A DNA stretch of 64,000 nt. Source: JAXLXE01 sp046328115. Lineage in GTDB: Bacteria > Chloroflexota > UBA6077 > JACCZL01. The position numbers and the translations under genes are program-made. This document shows positions 7,086 to 15,512 of the stretch, piece after piece. The DNA lies in NCBI GenBank assembly GCA_046328115.1, contig JAXLXE010000001.1, forward strand, positions 992,001 through 1,056,000, read 5' to 3'. Each line of letters starts with the position of its first letter. Positions within the stretch are counted from its first letter, which is position 1. Under the pieces are notes generated by a model that saw only the letters and a program-made list of their open reading frames with translations, ran no database searches and was not told the origin of the DNA.

Positions 7086-8453
7086 ATGGTAGTAGCTCTC
7101 GAGTCGGCCTCCGTCCTGATGCAGCAAGACCGGGAGCACCTGGTCCACCCGCTCCACCACCCGGACGAGCATGAAGATGCCGTCATCTACGTGAAGGGTG
7201 AGGGAGCCGTCCTGACGGACATCAACGGCAACGAGTACATCGACGGCCTGTCCTGCCTGTGGAACGTGAACATTGGCCACGGCCGCACGGAACTGGCCGA
7301 AGCGGCGTACCGCCAGATGAAGGAGATCGCCTACGCGAGCAACTACATCGGCTCGGCGAATGTGCAGGCGATCAAGCTGGCCACGCGGCTGGCGGAGGTC
7401 TCCTACCCCAGCCTGAACGCGACGTTCTTCACCAGCGGCGGGGCGGAGTCCAACGAGTCTGCCTTCAAGACCGCCCGCTTCTTCTGGAAGGCCACGGGCA
7501 AGCCCACCAAAGAGAAGATTATCGCGCGGATCCACGCCTACCACGGCGTGACCATCGCGGCGATGAGCGCAACGGGCATGGCGCCGTACAAGAAGATGTT
7601 TGGCCCGGTGGCCGGCGGATTCGTGCACATCGAGGCGCCCTACGCGTACCGCCGCGAGATCCCCCTGGACGATCCAGAGCTGGGCAAGAAGCTGGCCAAG
7701 GACCTGGAGGACGCGATCCTGCGCGAGGGCCCGGACACGGTGGCGGCGTTCATCGCGGAGCCGGTACAGGGCGCGGGCGGGGTGATTCCTCCGCCAGACG
7801 GCTACTTCCAGGAGATCCGCAAGATCTGCGACAAGTATGACGTGCTGCTGATCGCCGATGAGGTGATCACAGGCTTTGGCCGGACGGGCAAGCTGTTTGC
7901 GCTGGACCACTGGGGCATCGAGCCGGACATCATGAGCTTTGCCAAAGGCATCACCAGCGGCTACCTGCCGCTGGGCGGGATCATGATGTCCGATCGGATC
8001 CACCGGGCCATCCTGGACGCCCCGGCGGCGGACAAGTGGATGCACGCCTACACGTACTCTGGCCACCCGGCCTGCTGCGCGGTGGGCCTGGTGAACCTGA
8101 ACATCCTGCTGGATGAGAAGCTGTCCGAGCGGGCTGCGCGCTCCGGTGAGCGGCTGATGAAGGGCCTGCACCAGCTTTCCGACCACCCGAACGTGGGTGA
8201 AATTCGCGGCCTGGGCATGATGGCAGCCATTGAGCTGGTATCAGATCGGGCCACCCGGGCACCCACGGACCCCTCGCAGAAGATCGTGGAGCGGGCGCTC
8301 CGCGAGTTCCGCAAGAAGGGCCTGATGACCCGCGGCAGGGGCGACGTGATCATGTTTGCGCCGCCGCTGGTGATCACGGACGAGCAGCTAGATCGGCTGG
8401 TGTCGGTGGTGGTGGAGACGCTGCCGGAGGTCATCCGGTCGGCCACGCGCTGA
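7086..8453 (+). CDS. class III PLP aminotransferase (omega-amino acid:pyruvate type)
   Basis: 455-residue cytosolic transaminase. The internal aldimine lysine is Lys287 in SFAKGITSGYLPLGG. Other family marks are SGGAESNESAFKTAR (phosphate cup), AYHGVTIAAMSATG, AEPVQGAGGVIPPP, and ADEVITGFGRTG with the PLP-ring Asp. Such enzymes transfer amino groups from beta-alanine, GABA, putrescine or similar amines to pyruvate or 2-oxoglutarate; the donor is not resolved. Start ATG 7086 has GGAG 9 bases upstream; a TTG at 7071 is an alternative. A strong hairpin follows the stop. Confidence 0.88.
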   Translation: MVVALESASVLMQQDREHLVHPLHHPDEHEDAVIYVKGEGAVLTDINGNEYIDGLSCLWNVNIGHGRTELAEAAYRQMKEIAYASNYIGSANVQAIKLATRLAEVSYPSLNATFFTSGGAESNESAFKTARFFWKATGKPTKEKIIARIHAYHGVTIAAMSATGMAPYKKMFGPVAGGFVHIEAPYAYRREIPLDDPELGKKLAKDLEDAILREGPDTVAAFIAEPVQGAGGVIPPPDGYFQEIRKICDKYDVLLIADEVITGFGRTGKLFALDHWGIEPDIMSFAKGITSGYLPLGGIMMSDRIHRAILDAPAADKWMHAYTYSGHPACCAVGLVNLNILLDEKLSERAARSGERLMKGLHQLSDHPNVGEIRGLGMMAAIELVSDRATRAPTDPSQKIVERALREFRKKGLMTRGRGDVIMFAPPLVITDEQLDRLVSVVVETLPEVIRSATR

Positions 8454-8476
8454 GCACGGAGACGCGAGCGATCGCG

Positions 8477-8517
8477 GGCGGCAGGGGCGCGACGGTGTCG
8501 TGCCCCTGCCGCCGTTT
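8477..8517 (+). terminator. strong GC-rich hairpin after the aminotransferase
   Basis: A perfect 12-bp stem (8477-8488 GGCGGCAGGGGC with 8502-8513) with an inner CGAC/GTCG extension, followed by TTT. It occurs 24 bases after the aminotransferase stop. It also overlaps the GTG at 8500, which argues against that codon as the folD-like start. Confidence 0.6.
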
Positions 8518-8544
8518 CGCGCGCAACGCGGTCCGGGGCCTGGA

Positions 8545-9369
8545 GTGACGGCGACGCGACTGGCCGGCCGGCCGGTGGCCGAACGGATCTGGGCGGATAT
8601 CGACGCACGGGTGGCGGCGCTGGACGGCCCGCCATGCCTGGCAACCGTAGGCGACGGCCAGGATCCGGCTTCGCTGTCGTACGTGGGGCAGATCCGATCC
8701 ACGCTGGGCCGGCACGGGATCGACGTGCGGGAGATCACGGTGGCGGGGACCGACGTGACAAGCGCGGTGAGCTCGCTGGCGAAGGACCCTGGCGTCCACG
8801 GGGTACTGGTGCAGTGGCCGCTGCCGGCTGGGGTCTCGCTGGACGCCGTTGAGGGCGCTTTGCCGGCGCGTCTGGACGTGGAGGGATTGCTGCCCGTGTC
8901 AGCCGGCCGGCTGGCGCTGGGGCGCCCCGGCGTGGCGCCCAGCACGGCCATGGCCGGCATCGAGATGCTCCGTCACTATGGCATCCCCATGGAGGGACAG
9001 GTGGCCGTGGTGATCGGGCGTAGCCCCATCGTGGGGCGGCCGCTGGCCCAGCTCTTGCTGGTGGAGAGCGCCACGGTGGTGGTGACCCACAGCCGCACGC
9101 GTGACCTGGCCTCGCTTACCCGCCAGGCGGACATCCTGCTGGCAGCGGCCGGACGGGCGGCCCTGGTGCGGCCGGAGATGGTAAAGCCGGGGGCGACCGT
9201 GCTGGATTTTGGGGCGAACGAGCTGGATGGGAAGTTCGTGGGCGACGTGCACGCGGACGTGGCGGAGGTAGCGGGAGCGCTCACGCCGGTGCCGGGTGGG
9301 ATCGGCGCGGTGACGGTGAGCGTGCTGGCGCGGAACCTCCTGACGCTCTTGGCGCCCGCAACCGGCTGA
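8545..9369 (+). CDS. FolD-like protein lacking key catalytic residues
   Basis: 275 residues aligned end to end with methylenetetrahydrofolate dehydrogenase/cyclohydrolase. The Rossmann NADP site is intact (GRSPIVGRPLAQLL, 158-171), as are VQWPLP (Gln90) and TPVPGGIG. The catalytic centre is altered: the YxxxK pair reads Tyr46-VGQ-Ile50 (Lys lost), KDVDG reads LDVEG (second Asp to Glu113), and PCTPxG reads PSTAMAG. In human MTHFD1 the equivalent Lys56 is needed for cyclohydrolase activity. The protein may therefore be dehydrogenase-only or non-catalytic, with a functional FolD elsewhere. GTG 8545 is chosen because it matches the family N-terminus (TATRLAGRPVAE). Confidence 0.8.
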   Translation: MTATRLAGRPVAERIWADIDARVAALDGPPCLATVGDGQDPASLSYVGQIRSTLGRHGIDVREITVAGTDVTSAVSSLAKDPGVHGVLVQWPLPAGVSLDAVEGALPARLDVEGLLPVSAGRLALGRPGVAPSTAMAGIEMLRHYGIPMEGQVAVVIGRSPIVGRPLAQLLLVESATVVVTHSRTRDLASLTRQADILLAAAGRAALVRPEMVKPGATVLDFGANELDGKFVGDVHADVAEVAGALTPVPGGIGAVTVSVLARNLLTLLAPATG

Positions 9370-9418
9370 CCGCGAGGCGTTAGCGCGCGCATTCCTGTGA
9401 CGGCGCGCAGGCGCGTCC

Positions 9419-9424
9419 TACAAT
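9419..9424 (+). promoter_or_regulatory. -10 box for the M28 peptidase operon
   Basis: TACAAT ends exactly 7 bases before ATG 9431, so transcription should begin at or beside the A of the start codon. No ribosome binding site is seen, consistent with a leaderless mRNA. Confidence 0.55.
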
Positions 9425-9430
9425 CGAGTC

Positions 9431-10675
9431 ATGATGCCGGTACGAGTCTGGCGCGCCGTGGCAGCGGCGGTACTCTGCCTGAGCCTTGGCGCGGCACCGC
9501 TCCGCGCGGACGAGAGCGCCCCCTCGTTCAGCGGCCCGGCCGCCCACGCCCACGTGGCGGCGCTAGCGGGCGATCCGGGCGCGCGCCAGGCGGGATCGGT
9601 CAGCCAGGCGGCGGCCACGGAGTACCTGGCGCGGGCGTTCCAGTCCACCGGCGCCACCGTGACCACGCAGCCGTTTCCGATCACCTACTTCGAGACGCGG
9701 CTGACCCAGCTCGCCATCCAGGGCCCGCTGGGGCAGCTTGTGGCGACGGTGCCGCTCACCTACTCGGCGGCGGGCAGCGTGGAGGCGGATCTGGAGTTCG
9801 TGGGGCTGGCGCGTGAGGGGGACTTCTCGCCGTCTGACGTGGCCGGCAAGATCGCGCTGGTACAGCGCGGCGAAATCAGGTTCGGCGAGAAGGTGGATCG
9901 GCTGGCCTCGGCCGGAGCGGCCGGCGCGGTGATCTACAACAACCTGCCGGGTACGTTCAGCGGCAGCCTGGCCGCCAGCTCACGGATCCCCGCCCTGAGC
10001 ATCTCTCGCGAGGACGGGGAGATGCTGCTGGATCAGCTTCGAGGCGCCCGGCTGCGGGCGCGGCTGGACGTGGATGCCTCGACGGCGCAGCGGGTGGCCA
10101 CGAACGTGGTGGCGACGCTGTCCGGAGGGCCGCGCCAGGTCGTGGTTGGAGCGCACTACGACGCGGTGGCCGGGTCACCGGGCGGAAACGACAACGCCTC
10201 TGGCACGGCGGTGCTGCTGGAGCTTGCGCGAATCATGGCCAAGGAGCGGCCGCCATTCACGGTGACGTTCGTGGCATTCGACGCGGAGGAGATTGGCCTG
10301 CTGGGGAGCGCGCACTACGTGAGCACCCTCAGCGAGGCGGAGCGATCGAACGTGGTGGCGATGATCAACCTGGACATGGTGGGCGTGGGCACTGTGTCCC
10401 GATTCGGCGGCTCGGATCACCTGGTGCGGAGCGCGATGGCGATCGCCGGCGAGCTTGGCCAGAGCAGCCGGCCGCTGGGAGACGGCACGCTGACGGGCGC
10501 CAGCGACCACAGCAGCTTCCAGCGGGCCGGCGTGCCGGCGGTCTTCATCCACCGCTCTGAGGATCCCAACTACCACGGCCCTAACGATCGCGCGGACCTC
10601 GTGGACCCAGAGAACCTGCACATCGCCGGCGAGATCGCGCTGCGGCTCATCCGGAGGCTGGCCGGTGAGCTCTGA
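9431..10675 (+). CDS. secreted M28-family zinc aminopeptidase with PA domain
   Basis: A signal peptide (1 to about 26, ending PLRADE) is followed by a protease-associated domain (about 120-200; VQRGEIRFGEKVDRLASAGA). The M28 catalytic domain carries the two-zinc ligands His242 (AHYDAV), Asp254 (GGNDNASG), Glu286/287 (DAEEIG), Asp315 (INLDMVG) and His382 (NYHGPNDRAD). All ligands are present, so it should be an active extracellular aminopeptidase or related hydrolase. It heads a four-gene run with overlapping stops and starts (acylphosphatase, two alpha/beta hydrolases). A likely leaderless start lies 7 bases after the -10 box. Confidence 0.9.
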   Translation: MMPVRVWRAVAAAVLCLSLGAAPLRADESAPSFSGPAAHAHVAALAGDPGARQAGSVSQAAATEYLARAFQSTGATVTTQPFPITYFETRLTQLAIQGPLGQLVATVPLTYSAAGSVEADLEFVGLAREGDFSPSDVAGKIALVQRGEIRFGEKVDRLASAGAAGAVIYNNLPGTFSGSLAASSRIPALSISREDGEMLLDQLRGARLRARLDVDASTAQRVATNVVATLSGGPRQVVVGAHYDAVAGSPGGNDNASGTAVLLELARIMAKERPPFTVTFVAFDAEEIGLLGSAHYVSTLSEAERSNVVAMINLDMVGVGTVSRFGGSDHLVRSAMAIAGELGQSSRPLGDGTLTGASDHSSFQRAGVPAVFIHRSEDPNYHGPNDRADLVDPENLHIAGEIALRLIRRLAGEL

Positions 10676-10991
10676 GACAACGGGCGAGGGCGGGAAGACG
10701 ACCGGCGCCCATCTGCTGATCTCCGGTAGGGTGCAGGGCGTGTACTTCCGCGACTCTACGCGCGCGGTGGCGGAACGGTTGGGTCTGACCGGCTGGGCGC
10801 GAAACCTCCGCGACGGTCGGGTGGAGGCGGCGGTGCACGGCGCGCCCACGAGCGTGGAGGACCTGGTGCGCTGGTGCCACCACGGCCCGCCAGCGGCCCA
10901 CGTAGTGCATGTGGAGCGGCGCGAGATCGGGAGCACGGGAGTGGACGGCTTCCGGGTGCTTCCGACGGCCGACGCCGCGCATGCTGGCTGA
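10665..10991 (+). CDS. acylphosphatase
   Basis: 108 residues; hydrolyses carboxyl-phosphate bonds such as acetyl- or carbamoyl-phosphate. The signature GRVQGVYFRDSTRAVAE (catalytic Arg in YFR) and GWARNLRDGRVEAAVHG (catalytic Asn) are complete. The GTG start lies 11 bases inside the peptidase gene, indicating coupling. The extra N-terminus of about 15 residues is longer than usual and may not all be translated. Confidence 0.9.
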   Translation: MSSETTGEGGKTTGAHLLISGRVQGVYFRDSTRAVAERLGLTGWARNLRDGRVEAAVHGAPTSVEDLVRWCHHGPPAAHVVHVERREIGSTGVDGFRVLPTADAAHAG

Positions 10992-11760
10992 AGCGGCACC
11001 GTACAGCCACCGCGGCACCCGGTCGGTGGGTGCGGTGCTGATCCACGGATTCACCGGGTCACCGTCCGAGATGCGGCCCATTGGCGAGGAGCTCTGCCGG
11101 CGCGGCCTGCACGTGGAGGCGCCGCTGCTGAGAGGCCACGGTACACACCCGCGCGACTTGCTGGGCTGCACCGCGACGGACTGGATGGAAGACGTGCGTC
11201 TGGCGGTAGAGCGGCTGCGGGGCAGGGTAGATCGGGTGGCGCTGGTGGGTCTGTCCATGGGCGGCGCGCTGGCGCTGCATCACGCGGCCGCGGATCACCG
11301 GATTGCGTCGGTCGTCTCCATGGCGGCGCCGTTGGTGTTGGCGGACTGGCGACTGCGATTCATCCGTCCACTGTCTCGCCTGATTAAGTGGCAGGCCTGG
11401 GGGAGACCGGACATCGCGCGGGTGGAGGCCTGGAACGAGCACGTGGGCTACCGACGATACCCGCCGCGCGCGCTGTTGTCGCTCCTGGACGTGACCGCGG
11501 CAGCGCGGGCGCGGCTGCCGTCGGTCTCCCAGCCGGTCCTGATTGCACACGGTCGGCAGGACACGGTGGTGCCGATCGAGAACGTGTCCGTGATACGGGA
11601 CGCGCTGGGCAGCGATGCATGCGAGGTGCTGTGGCTGGATAGCAGCCGGCACATCCTCACGCTAGACTTGGACCGTGGGGCGCTGATCGAGCGCGTGGTG
11701 GGGTTCGTGGAAGAGACGACGGGTGACATGAAGGGGGAGGTCACGGGCAGCGATGCTTGA
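10981..11760 (+). CDS. alpha/beta hydrolase, carboxylesterase/monoglyceride-lipase type
   Basis: 259 residues starting at ATG 10981, overlapping the acylphosphatase stop. The fold is marked by VGAVLIHGFTGSPSEM (oxyanion hole), RGHGTHPRDL, the nucleophile elbow GLSMGGALAL, the acidic residue in AHGRQDTVVP and the catalytic His in SRHILTLD. This resembles the Est30 type of carboxylesterase. No signal peptide is seen, so it is cytoplasmic. The next hydrolase starts 8 bases before its stop, so the operon continues. Confidence 0.85.
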   Translation: MLAEAAPYSHRGTRSVGAVLIHGFTGSPSEMRPIGEELCRRGLHVEAPLLRGHGTHPRDLLGCTATDWMEDVRLAVERLRGRVDRVALVGLSMGGALALHHAAADHRIASVVSMAAPLVLADWRLRFIRPLSRLIKWQAWGRPDIARVEAWNEHVGYRRYPPRALLSLLDVTAAARARLPSVSQPVLIAHGRQDTVVPIENVSVIRDALGSDACEVLWLDSSRHILTLDLDRGALIERVVGFVEETTGDMKGEVTGSDA

Positions 11761-12646
11761 CCTGGGGCTGGCGAGGAACCTCGCCACGTTTGCGCTGGGC
11801 GGCGCCGCGTCGATCGCGGCGCTGGGGGCGATCAGCCATCGACAGATCACGCGCTCCGTGCGAAAACCGCCAGAGTCGGATCCGGATGAGTGGAACCTGC
11901 CGGCACCCGAGCAGTTCGACGTGTTCTCGCGCGACGGCGTGCGAATCCGCACCTGGCTGTTCGATGGGCCGCACGATCGCCCCACTGTTATCGTGTGCCA
12001 CGGCCACACGGCGCAGAAGCGCTCCACGCTCGGCGCGGCGGCGTTCCTGCGGGAGCGCTACAACGTGGCGCTGCTGGACCACCGCGGCCACGGTGAGAGC
12101 GAGGGGGATCGGACGACGATCGGACGCCGCGAGCGGTTGGACCTGCTGGCCGTGCTGGACGAGCTGGAGGCACGGGGGCACGGCCCGTTTGGCGTGGTGG
12201 GGTTCTCCATGGGGGGCGCCGCCGCGACGCACGCCGCGGCTGAGGATGGGCGCATCCAGACGCTGGTGCTGGACAGCATGTACGCGATCTTGCGGGACAC
12301 CGTGGCCAAGGTGGCCCGCCGTCGGGGGTACCCGCCCGGGCTGGCGCAGCTCAGCGCGTGGGCCGGCTGCGGCGTCACGGCGCTGCTGGATGGGCACGAG
12401 CTACGCGAGGCCGATCCGGTGTGGGTGATACCGCGCGTCAGTCCGCGGCCGATCCTGGTAATCCAGGGCACGGACGATCACCTGGTGGACTCAAGCCAGG
12501 CGAAGTCGCTGGTGACGGCGGCCGGGTCAAACGCTCAGCTCTGGCTTGTGGACGGCGTGGGGCACTGCAAGGCGCTGAACGAGCACTATCCGACGTATCG
12601 GTCCCGCGTGATGGATTTCCTCGCAGGGACGCTGCCGAGCCGCTAG
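11753..12646 (+). CDS. membrane-anchored alpha/beta hydrolase
   Basis: 297 residues with an N-terminal hydrophobic segment (about 8-26, LATFALGGAASIAALGAI) that likely anchors it to the membrane. The hydrolase domain has VIVCHGHTAQKRS (oxyanion), DHRGHGESEGD, the serine elbow GFSMGG, the acid in IQGTDDHLV and the His in DGVGHCKA. It is the last gene of the M28 peptidase operon, with its stop codon overlapping that of the convergent membrane-protein gene by 4 bases. The substrate is unknown. Confidence 0.82.
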   Translation: MLDLGLARNLATFALGGAASIAALGAISHRQITRSVRKPPESDPDEWNLPAPEQFDVFSRDGVRIRTWLFDGPHDRPTVIVCHGHTAQKRSTLGAAAFLRERYNVALLDHRGHGESEGDRTTIGRRERLDLLAVLDELEARGHGPFGVVGFSMGGAAATHAAAEDGRIQTLVLDSMYAILRDTVAKVARRRGYPPGLAQLSAWAGCGVTALLDGHELREADPVWVIPRVSPRPILVIQGTDDHLVDSSQAKSLVTAAGSNAQLWLVDGVGHCKALNEHYPTYRSRVMDFLAGTLPSR

Positions 12647-13089
12647 TCTGGCTGGGTTGACGTCCTGGCTCGAATAGTGTCCGCTAGCCAGCCCCCGGCG
12701 CAGGCGCCCAGCAGGTGGACCATGTCGCCCAGGATCAGCCCGCCCATGTCCATAGGTCCGAGCAAAGAGTAGCGGCGGAAGTCGTCGCCGACGAAGGCGT
12801 ACTCCGCCCATGCCTTGACGGAGGCAGAGATGATGATGAACATCACGGCCACGGCGAGCGCCTGGACCACGCCGACGCGACCGCCGAGCCATCCGGCCAC
12901 GAATCCGCCGGCGACCATAGCCGCGAGCTCCAGCGCGGCGGACGCGCCAAGGTTACCCTCAAGGCCGGCGCGGCTAGCCGCGGCGCCAAACAGCGCGGCG
13001 AGTATCGTGGCCACGGCGAACCCGCTCAGCACCGCCCGCCAGCTCAACAGGCTATAGAGATTGTCTTCGCCGGTTCCCTGGGCCGCCAT
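12643..13089 (-). CDS. predicted four-helix integral membrane protein
   Basis: 148 residues with about four membrane segments: AVLSGFAVATILAALFGAAA, ALELAAMVAGGFVAGWLGG, VVQALAVAVMFIIISASV and MGGLILGDMVHLLGACAGGWLA. The GG/GxxxG-rich helices resemble TIGR04086-like or related small membrane proteins, but no function is recognised. Start ATG 13089 has a good ribosome site (GGAGCAGGTGG) directly upstream; longer in-frame extensions to 13260 are low-complexity and rejected. Confidence 0.7.
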   Translation of the reverse strand: MAAQGTGEDNLYSLLSWRAVLSGFAVATILAALFGAAASRAGLEGNLGASAALELAAMVAGGFVAGWLGGRVGVVQALAVAVMFIIISASVKAWAEYAFVGDDFRRYSLLGPMDMGGLILGDMVHLLGACAGGWLADTIRARTSTQPD

Positions 13090-13292
13090 CCACCTGCTCC
13101 GTGCGTGTCGCGAGATGGTACCAGGAGGGCGCGGAGCGCGGCCCGGACGGGCAACGCTATGTCCGCCGCGGGGCCCCGTGCTACCCTTTTCTCCGCGTCG
13201 ACGCCCCGGGGGCGCGGGCGTCCGCCGGCGGGCCCGCGACACGCCTTGACCCCCACTCACTCGAAAGGAACCGCGCGCGAGCGGAGCTCTGC

Positions 13293-14081
13293 ATGCACAT
13301 CATCGTCACCGTCAAGCAGGTCCCAGACCCCGACATCCCACCCAGCCACTTCAAGGTGGATGAGGCCGCCCGCAAGGTGATTCCGCCCACGGGCGTCGCC
13401 CCCGTGATGAACGGCTACGACGGCAACGCCCTGGAGGCCGCACTGAAGCTGAAGGAGGCGACCTCCGGCAAGGTGACGGTGGTCACCCTGGGCCAGTCGG
13501 AAGCGCGCGACGCGCTGAAGCGCGCGATCGCCATGGGGGCGGACTCCGCCGTCCTGATCGACGATCAGGGCGTGGACAAGGACGACGCGTTGGCGACGGC
13601 GCGCGTGCTGGCGGCGGCCGTGACACGCATCGGCGGGTACGACCTGGTGCTGGGCGGTCGGCAGGCGAGCGACACGGACGGTGGGCAAGTGATCCTGGCG
13701 CTGGGCGAACTGCTGGGCCATCCCACCGTGGGGCCCGTGATCGGCATCGACCCGCCGGCCGGCGGGCGCGTGCGGGTGAGCCGGATGATCGAGGACGGGA
13801 GCCAGGTGCTTGACGTTGCCGCTCCGGCGGTGCTGGCGATCTCCAGCGAGATTGGCGAGCCGCGCTACCCGCCGCTCCGCGGGATCATGATGGCCGGGCG
13901 GGCCCAGATCCCCGTTTGGACAGCGGCGGAGCTCGGCGTGGACGGCGGCTCGCCGAAGCGCACGCTGACACGGCTCTTCGTCGAGACCCGAGACGCGACC
14001 TGCGAGCTGATCCAGGCCGATACGGCGGACGAGGCCGGCGCGCTGTTGGCGGAACGGCTCCGCGAGGCGAAGCTGATCTGA
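13293..14081 (+). CDS. etfB: electron transfer flavoprotein beta subunit
   Basis: 262 residues. ETF beta binds AMP and, with alpha, shuttles electrons from acyl-CoA and other dehydrogenases to the membrane quinone pool. The N-terminus HIIVTVKQVPDPD, the block GYDGNALEAALKLKE, AIAMGADSAVLIDD, and GGRQASDTDGGQVILALGELLG are hallmark segments. ATG 13293 has GGAG 7 bases upstream; an in-frame ATG at 13101 would add low-complexity residues. About 200 bases without a gene precede it. It is followed by etfA after a small hairpin. Confidence 0.92.
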   Translation: MHIIVTVKQVPDPDIPPSHFKVDEAARKVIPPTGVAPVMNGYDGNALEAALKLKEATSGKVTVVTLGQSEARDALKRAIAMGADSAVLIDDQGVDKDDALATARVLAAAVTRIGGYDLVLGGRQASDTDGGQVILALGELLGHPTVGPVIGIDPPAGGRVRVSRMIEDGSQVLDVAAPAVLAISSEIGEPRYPPLRGIMMAGRAQIPVWTAAELGVDGGSPKRTLTRLFVETRDATCELIQADTADEAGALLAERLREAKLI

Positions 14082-14102
14082 GCGCGCGCTACTTGGACTT
14101 TT

Positions 14103-14125
14103 CCCGCGCCGGTACGAGGCGCGGG
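14103..14125 (+). other. hairpin between etfB and etfA
   Basis: CCCGCGCC (14103-14110) pairs perfectly with GGCGCGGG (14118-14125) around a 7-base loop. No T tract follows and the etfA ribosome site (AGGAG, 14131-14135) lies just beyond. It may stabilise the mRNA or tune the subunit ratio. Confidence 0.45.
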
Positions 14126-14142
14126 CGACCAGGAGAATCCCG

Positions 14143-15144
14143 ATGTCTTCGCTTAGTGGCAACGGTAGTGGCAATGGCGTATTGATCGTGGCCGAGATGC
14201 TGGAGGGGGCACTGGCGCCGGCCAGCGCCGAGCTCGCCGGCATCGGCCGCGCAATCGCGGATCAACTCGGCGGCCTGTTGACGGCGGTCCTGCTAGGCAG
14301 CGGCGTGGGTGAGGCCGGCCAGACACTGGCGACGCTGGGTGTGAATCGCGTTCTGGTGGCGGACAGCCCCACGCTAGCCAGCTACGTGTCAGACGCCTAT
14401 CTGGATGTGCTCGCGCCGATCGTTACGGACGTCGCCCCGGCGGCGCTGCTGCTACTGCACAGCGCGAACATGCGGGAGCTCTCCGCCCGCCTGGCGGTGC
14501 GTCTGGACACGGCCCTGACGACCGACTGCACGGGTCTGCGCGTTGAGGATGGCAGGCTGGTCATGCGGAAGCCGGTGTTCGGCGGCTCCGCGATCGCGGA
14601 GTACGTGGTGAACAGCACTCCCCAGATGGCGACCATCCGTATGCGGGCATTCCCCGCCGCGGAGCCTGGCGCAGCCGGCGAGGTCGCGGCGGTGAATGTG
14701 GAGGCCGGCGGCAGCGCTCGCGTGACGCTGGTGGAGACAAAGCGCGCCGAAGTCTCCGGTGGGCCGCGCCTGAAGGACGCCAAGATCGTCGTCTCGGGCG
14801 GCCGCGGGCTGGGCGGGCCGGACAACTGGCACTACATCTCGGACCTCGCTGACTCCATGGGCGCCGCGCAGGGGGCCACACGGGCGGTGACGGACGCCGG
14901 GTGGGTGGCTCCCGGCATGCAGGTGGGGTTGACCGGCGTCACCATTGCGCCAGATCTGTACGTGACGGTGGCGGTATCAGGGGCGGTGCAGCACATCGCG
15001 GGCTGCTCCGGATCGCGCAACATCGTGGCGATCAACAAAGACCCTGACGCGAACATCTTCAAACACGCCAGGTTCGGCATCGTCGGCGACTACAAGGAAG
15101 TGCTGCCGGCGCTGACGAGACGGGTCAAGGAGCTGCGGGCCTGA
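14143..15144 (+). CDS. etfA: electron transfer flavoprotein alpha subunit
   Basis: 333 residues, FAD-binding partner of EtfB. The C-terminal FAD domain is plain: IVVSGGRGLGGPDNW, GATRAVTDAGWVAPGMQVG, ApDLYVTVAVSGAVQHIAG and NKDPDANIFKHARFGIVGDY. The N-terminal domain carries IAEMLEG-like strands and the KPVFGGSAIAEYV segment. Start ATG 14143 has AGGAG 8 bases upstream. It probably serves fatty-acid or amino-acid oxidation; no cognate dehydrogenase is in the window. Confidence 0.94.
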   Translation: MSSLSGNGSGNGVLIVAEMLEGALAPASAELAGIGRAIADQLGGLLTAVLLGSGVGEAGQTLATLGVNRVLVADSPTLASYVSDAYLDVLAPIVTDVAPAALLLLHSANMRELSARLAVRLDTALTTDCTGLRVEDGRLVMRKPVFGGSAIAEYVVNSTPQMATIRMRAFPAAEPGAAGEVAAVNVEAGGSARVTLVETKRAEVSGGPRLKDAKIVVSGGRGLGGPDNWHYISDLADSMGAAQGATRAVTDAGWVAPGMQVGLTGVTIAPDLYVTVAVSGAVQHIAGCSGSRNIVAINKDPDANIFKHARFGIVGDYKEVLPALTRRVKELRA

Positions 15145-15175
15145 CGGCGGTTTCGACGGCCGCGCACACGAGCAG

Positions 15176-15487
15176 GTGACGGCGCGTATGCTTCTGGGGC
15201 TGACGCTTGCGGCGCTGCTGGCCTTTGCCTGTCGGCAGGCGACGCCGGCCGAGCCGGTGATGATGCAGGCGCGCGGCGTGATCACGGACGTGAGCGCCGT
15301 CTCCCTCACCCAGCTCAAGACGCTCCAGGTCCAGACAGACGATGGCGAACTGCTGGACCTGGAGGTGGAGGGCGATGTGAGCATGACCCCGAGTCACGCG
15401 CGGGAGCACATGGCGCTGGTGGAGCCGGTGACGGTGATCTACCGGCAGGATGCGGACCGGCGAATCGCATTGCGGGTGGACGACTGA
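15176..15487 (+). CDS. small exported protein, possible lipoprotein
   Basis: 103 residues with an N-terminal export segment (MLLGLTLAALLAFACRQ) whose Cys could be lipidated, though the lipobox is weak. The remainder is beta-rich (ARGVITDVSAVSLTQLKTLQVQTDDGELLDLEVEG), about 75 residues, possibly OB-like. No family is recognised. It starts 31 bases after etfA and converges on the thioredoxin-like gene. GTG 15176 or the ATG at 15188 could be the start. Confidence 0.6.
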   Translation: MTARMLLGLTLAALLAFACRQATPAEPVMMQARGVITDVSAVSLTQLKTLQVQTDDGELLDLEVEGDVSMTPSHAREHMALVEPVTVIYRQDADRRIALRVDD

Positions 15488-15512
15488 GCCAGGCCCGCGG
15501 CCCGGCGCGGCA

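Noticed and set aside
8500..8544. Earlier GTG start for the FolD-like gene
   Set aside because: The codon sits in the 3' arm of the strong hairpin after the aminotransferase, and the extra 15 residues have no family counterpart.
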